Assembly: GCA_964443435.1 (NCBI GenBank)
Contig: CAYUCW010000021.1
Coordinates: 1 to 33,073, forward strand
DNA from: Pseudaquidulcibacter sp964443435
GTDB lineage: Bacteria > Pseudomonadota > Alphaproteobacteria > Caulobacterales > Aquidulcibacteraceae
Reading direction: 5' to 3'
DNA: 33,073 bases
Shown here: positions 33,052-33,073 of the stretch, piece after piece
Layout of the letters: every line of letters starts with the position of its first letter
Position numbering within the stretch: the stretch's first letter is position 1
Made by a program: the position numbers and the translations under genes
The notes under the pieces: generated by a model
The model's database searches: none
Told to the model about the DNA's origin: nothing
Seen by the model: the letters and a program-made list of their open reading frames with translations, nothing else

Positions 33052-33073
33052 AAAAAAAAGCGGCATTACTGCC
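33052..33073 (+). terminator. Probable terminator cut by the window edge
   Basis: AAAAAAAAGCGGC, a short loop, then GCC at the very end. The 5' arm and A-run have the form of the other terminators here (GC stem between A- and T-runs); the 3' arm and T-run would lie beyond base 33073. Confidence 0.4.

Noticed and set aside
32926..33073. After the lipoprotein stop codon the same frame stays open to the window end, suggesting stop read-through or a longer gene.
   Set aside because: The peptide has no recognisable features, it runs over the repeat in a frame different from the DUF3857 one, and it reaches a probable terminator. About 48 open codons can occur by chance.

Overview
This is an AT-rich stretch, probably from an alphaproteobacterium. 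The main evidence is the rpsU (bS21) gene divergent from a COQ9 gene, an arrangement known from alphaproteobacteria, and two TonB-dependent receptors of the Caulobacter/Xanthomonas type. No rRNA, tRNA, CRISPR array or insertion sequence was recognised.

Layout. Bases 1-2770 are core or miscellaneous genes: two tandem Sel1-repeat proteins, COQ9 (-), bS21 (+, apparently starting at CTG) and a GNAT acetyltransferase (-). Bases 2890-12550 are one minus-strand operon, read from high to low coordinates: TonB receptor 1, PL1-type pectate lyase, CE8 pectin methylesterase, a GH2-fold glycosidase, and a CE12 rhamnogalacturonan acetylesterase. Bases 12805-23434 on the plus strand hold a FadR-type GntR regulator, a complete CUT1 ABC importer (ATPase, two permeases, lipoprotein binding protein), a cytoplasmic GH51 arabinofuranosidase, TonB receptor 2 and a GH43 arabinanase. 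Bases 23465-29394 on the minus strand hold an exported GH51 arabinofuranosidase, an AraD1-type (FAH-fold) sugar-acid dehydratase, an exported double ricin-B lectin, and an IlvD/Edd-type dehydratase most likely acting on L-arabonate. Bases 29765-32928 hold a DUF3857/transglutaminase-like protein and an unrecognised lipoprotein, apparently unrelated to sugar use.

Working model (inference). Pectin is de-esterified and cut outside the cytoplasm by PL1, CE8, CE12 and the GH2 enzyme. Arabinan side chains are cut by GH43 and the exported GH51. The TonB receptors take oligosaccharides across the outer membrane and the ABC importer takes arabino-oligosaccharides across the inner membrane. The cytoplasmic GH51 then releases L-arabinose, which enters a non-phosphorylative route of which two dehydratases are encoded here. 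Arabinose dehydrogenase, lactonase and ketoglutarate-semialdehyde dehydrogenase are not in the window.

The strongest regulatory signal is a repeated palindrome TTGTCNGACAA. It fits the known FadR-subfamily operator pattern TNGTNNNACNA. Three perfect copies and several partial copies lie in the promoter regions of the arabinan genes, but none was seen before the pectinase operon or before the regulator. Other points of interest are an undescribed 28-codon ORF with a strong ribosome binding site just before the arabonate dehydratase, a lectin with an unrecognised C-terminal domain inside the predicted regulon, and 31-bp direct repeats flanking the last gene.
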